Positions 31,621 to 33,521 of a DNA stretch of 33,521 bases are shown piece after piece (the first letter of the stretch is position 1; every line of letters begins with the position of its first letter). Below the pieces are notes generated by a model that was given only the letters and a program-made list of their open reading frames with translations, was not told where the DNA came from and searched no databases. A program made the position numbers and the translations under genes. Source of the stretch: Chloroflexota bacterium (GTDB taxonomy: Bacteria; Chloroflexota; UBA6077; JAJPHF01); NCBI GenBank assembly GCA_019686175.1, contig JADGHJ010000011.1, forward strand, positions 1 to 33,521, given 5' to 3'.

Positions 31621-33054
31621 CTAGACGACACCGACGCGCACGTTGCGGAAGCGCGTGGCCGCGGCGCCGTGGCCGACGTGCGCGACCTGCGAGGGCTGGC
31701 CCTTGCCGCAGTTCGGCGTGCCCCACACCGCCCACTCGGAGCACACCGCGTCGCAGCTCTGCCAGAACTGCGGGGTGATGCCCGTGTAGGTCGGGTTGCG
31801 CAGCAGCGCGCCCAGCTTGCCGCCGCGGATCTCCCAGGCGATCTCGGTGCCGAACTGGAAGTTGAGCCGCTTGTCATCGATGCTCCAGCTCCGGTTGGTC
31901 TCCATGTAGATGCCGCGGTCGGTGTCGGCGATCAGGTCCTCCAGCCGCCACGGGCCCGGCTCGAGGTTGATGTTGGTCATGCGGATGAGCGGGATGCGAT
32001 TCCAGCCGTCGGCGCGCATGGTGCCGTTGCTGGTCTCGCCGAACACCGCCGCCGTCTCGCGTGAGGTCAGGTAGTTGCGGAAGATGCCCTGATCGACGAT
32101 CACCGTGCGCTGCGCGGGCACGCCCTCGTCGTCGAAGCCGAAGGTGCCCAGCCCGCCGGGCACGGTGGCATCGGCGACGATCGTGACCACCTCCGAGCCG
32201 TAGCGGAAGTGGCCCCGCTTGTCCGGGGTAAGGAAGCTGGTGCCGGCGTAGCTGGCCTCGGTGCCCAGCACGCGGTCCAGCTCGATGGCGTGGCCGCACG
32301 ACTCGTGGACCTGGAGCGCCGTCTGGGTAGGGTCCAGGATGAGCGTGGTCACCTCGCTGGGGCATGGCTTCGCGGTGAGGAGCGCCACGGCCTGCTCGGC
32401 GATGCGCTGGGCGTTGCCCGGCAGGTCCATCGCCTCGAGGAACTCGTAGCCGGCGGTACCCTGGTGGCGGCCGAAGCTGTTGGGGTAGGAGCGCTTCTGC
32501 GTCTCGTGCTCGCCCACGGCCAGCGCCTCGATGCCGCCGCCGGTCTCGATCAGCACCTGCTCGACGTAGGCGCCCTCGCTGTTGGCGAACGTCTTGTCCA
32601 CGCGCTGGCACTCGCAGGAGCTTTCGGCCACCGTGACGCCCCGCACCGCACGCATGAGGGAGTCGGCTGCCTGCAGCAGCGCTAGCTTCTCCTCGATGGG
32701 TACTCTGAACGGGTCGCGCACGACGGGCGTCTCGTAGCGCCCCTGCGAGCGGACCGGCGGGCCGAGCTGAACGGGGGTGCGGCAGGCGAGCGCGCTGGCG
32801 CGGGCGATCTCCACCGCCAGCCGGGTCACGCGCTCCAGCTCGGCCGGAGCGAAGTCGGCGCTGCTGGCGAACCCCCAGGCGCCATCGACCAGCACGCGCA
32901 CGCCGAACCCGCTGCTGGTCTCGTCACTGAGCGCGTTGACCATGCCGTTCTTGACGCTGACCACCTGCACATGACGGGTCTCTACGCGTACGTCGGCGTA
33001 GCTGGCGCCCAGCCCCGTGGCCAGGTCGAGGACGCGCGCCGTCAGGTCTCGCAT
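31621..33054 (-). CDS. tldD: Metalloprotease TldD
   Basis: TldD is the catalytic zinc subunit of the TldD/TldE protease, which threads unfolded peptides into a closed chamber. The 477-residue protein carries H250-E-S-C-G-H255 (the HExxxH motif) and a Cys449 in TPNCGKGQ that matches the third zinc ligand in E. coli TldD. Other family blocks are GFGVRVLVDGAWGFAS, SSGFG, and TSNGTMRADGWNR. GGAGAGG precedes the ATG at 33054. It is the first gene of a pair with tldE. In some bacteria this pair processes peptide precursors; the small LigA/Os1348-like protein is far away and no link is shown. Confidence 0.95.
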   Translation of the reverse strand: MRDLTARVLDLATGLGASYADVRVETRHVQVVSVKNGMVNALSDETSSGFGVRVLVDGAWGFASSADFAPAELERVTRLAVEIARASALACRTPVQLGPPVRSQGRYETPVVRDPFRVPIEEKLALLQAADSLMRAVRGVTVAESSCECQRVDKTFANSEGAYVEQVLIETGGGIEALAVGEHETQKRSYPNSFGRHQGTAGYEFLEAMDLPGNAQRIAEQAVALLTAKPCPSEVTTLILDPTQTALQVHESCGHAIELDRVLGTEASYAGTSFLTPDKRGHFRYGSEVVTIVADATVPGGLGTFGFDDEGVPAQRTVIVDQGIFRNYLTSRETAAVFGETSNGTMRADGWNRIPLIRMTNINLEPGPWRLEDLIADTDRGIYMETNRSWSIDDKRLNFQFGTEIAWEIRGGKLGALLRNPTYTGITPQFWQSCDAVCSEWAVWGTPNCGKGQPSQVAHVGHGAAATRFRNVRVGVV

Positions 33055-33078
33055 GGTGTCCTCTCCGAATGCCCTGGG

Positions 33079-33107
33079 TTGACCAACTGGCGGAGCGTCT
33101 CTAGACT
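33079..33107 (+). promoter_or_regulatory. Sigma-70-like promoter for the zinc-ribbon gene
   Basis: TTGACC (33079-33084) and TAGACT (33102-33107) match consensus at 5 of 6 and 4 of 6 positions with a 17-bp spacer. Initiation near 33114 leaves about 69 nt before the ATG at 33183. This argues against the in-frame ATG at 33108, which would not be transcribed from here. The site lies in the divergent gap with tldD. Confidence 0.5.
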
Positions 33108-33182
33108 ATGCCACAGACCACGCCGCTCTCGCTGCGTCATCTCTGCTCCCGCGCCATGGCGAGAGTGCTGGGAGGCGTTGCC

Positions 33183-33410
33183 ATGCCGATGTACGAGTAC
33201 TACTGCTCCTCGTGCCGCACCCGCTTCGAGAACTTAGTGCGTGTCCCGGAGGCTGGCGCCCAAGCCACCTGTCCGACCTGTGGCCGGCACAATGTGCCAC
33301 GCGTGCTGTCCACATTCGCGGCCGTGCGTGGCAGCGGTGCTGACGCGGAACTGGCCCCGACGGCCGGGGGCGGCTGCTGCGGCGCGGGCGGCTGCGGCTG
33401 CCGCGCCTAG
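33183..33410 (+). CDS. FmdB-family zinc-ribbon protein
   Basis: This 75-residue small protein begins MPMYEYYCSSC, the hallmark of the FmdB/regulatory zinc-ribbon family. The Cys pairs C8-x2-C11 and CPTC (about residues 30-33) form the zinc site. The last 20 residues are Gly/Cys-rich with four more Cys (CC, C, C), which could bind another metal or be disordered. FmdB-type proteins are proposed transcription or RNA-associated factors, but their role is not settled. GGAGG lies 7 nt before the ATG at 33183. The frame is open from 33108 upstream, but the promoter position and ribosome binding site favour this start. Confidence 0.88.
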   Translation: MPMYEYYCSSCRTRFENLVRVPEAGAQATCPTCGRHNVPRVLSTFAAVRGSGADAELAPTAGGGCCGAGGCGCRA

Positions 33411-33479
33411 CAGTCGGCGATCGCAGCGTTGGGGCCATGGTCGAGTTGTTGCCACGTGGGCAGTGTCGAGGAGGACACT

Positions 33480-33521
33480 ATGCGTGAGGACACGTCGAAG
33501 GCTACCGACGGGCTGTGGCAG
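33480..33521 (+). CDS. Start of an unidentified gene (cut by window edge)
   Basis: An ATG at 33480 is preceded by GAGGAGG with about 5 nt spacing, and the frame (MREDTSKATDGLWQ) is open to the right edge. Fourteen codons are too few to name a product. It starts 69 nt after the zinc-ribbon gene on the same strand and may share its promoter. Confidence 0.5.
   Translation, partial: MREDTSKATDGLWQ

Noticed and set aside
33108-33182. Upstream ATG at 33108 as start of the zinc-ribbon protein
   Set aside because: It directly follows a predicted -10 element, lacks a ribosome binding site, and would place 25 atypical residues before the conserved MPMYEYYC start.
33436-33486. Short 16-codon open frame (from ATG 33436) as a leader peptide before the last gene
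   Set aside because: No ribosome binding site, no repeated regulatory codons and no attenuator-like hairpins can be seen; the overlap with the next start is probably chance.
1-33521. tRNA, rRNA, CRISPR, insertion-sequence or phage features
   Set aside because: No cloverleaf, array-like direct repeats, transposase motifs or terminal inverted repeats were found in reading through the gaps and gene ends by eye.

Overview
The window is a very GC-rich bacterial chromosomal segment in which nearly every base is coding. Several traits suggest a Chloroflexota-type bacterium (Thermomicrobia-like or an uncultured relative): the GC-rich codon use, a short FtsY without an acidic N-terminal domain, many lipoprotein-type binding proteins, a stand-alone MetRS-beta-like tRNA-binding protein, a small LigA/Os1348-like protein, and a probably leaderless rnc. 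This placement is an inference; the window has no rRNA or other decisive taxonomic marker. I saw no tRNA, rRNA, CRISPR array, insertion sequence or prophage gene.

Region 1 (1-11279) looks like an aromatic-compound catabolic locus organised around a LysR-type regulator (3660-4664). Leftward of it lie a decayed small gene, a lipoprotein substrate-binding protein (SBP), a fumarylacetoacetate-hydrolase-family (FAH) enzyme, an ACMSD-like amidohydrolase and the start of another lipoprotein. Rightward lie an extradiol (VOC) dioxygenase, a metallo-beta-lactamase-fold hydrolase, a flavin monooxygenase of the HsaA/acyl-CoA-dehydrogenase-like class, a second SBP, a second amidohydrolase and a second FAH enzyme. 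The SBP/FAH/amidohydrolase set is therefore present twice, once on each side of the regulator. Together the enzymes suggest hydroxylation, meta ring cleavage, hydrolysis and decarboxylation of an unknown aromatic acid.

Region 2 (11280-16962) holds a CPA1-type cation/proton antiporter fused to a C-terminal rhodanese domain. An in-frame UGA falls in the rhodanese active-site loop and is followed by a SECIS-like hairpin, so this is a candidate selenoprotein and the most interesting item here. Its start lies 3 nt after the stop of an SBP gene. Two more SBPs are transcribed the other way from a good sigma-70-like promoter and are followed by a small LigA/Os1348-like protein. The window carries five complete SBPs and one likely partial one, but no import permease or import ATPase.

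Region 3 (16991-33521) is mostly housekeeping and mostly on the minus strand: a MetRS-beta-like protein, a TPR lytic transglycosylase lipoprotein, a GntR/FCD regulator with a cysteine-dioxygenase-like cupin, an ABC-2 exporter pair, ffh, ftsY, smc, rnc, and the tldD/tldE (pmbA) metalloprotease pair. A divergent FmdB-type zinc-ribbon protein and the first codons of one more gene end the window.
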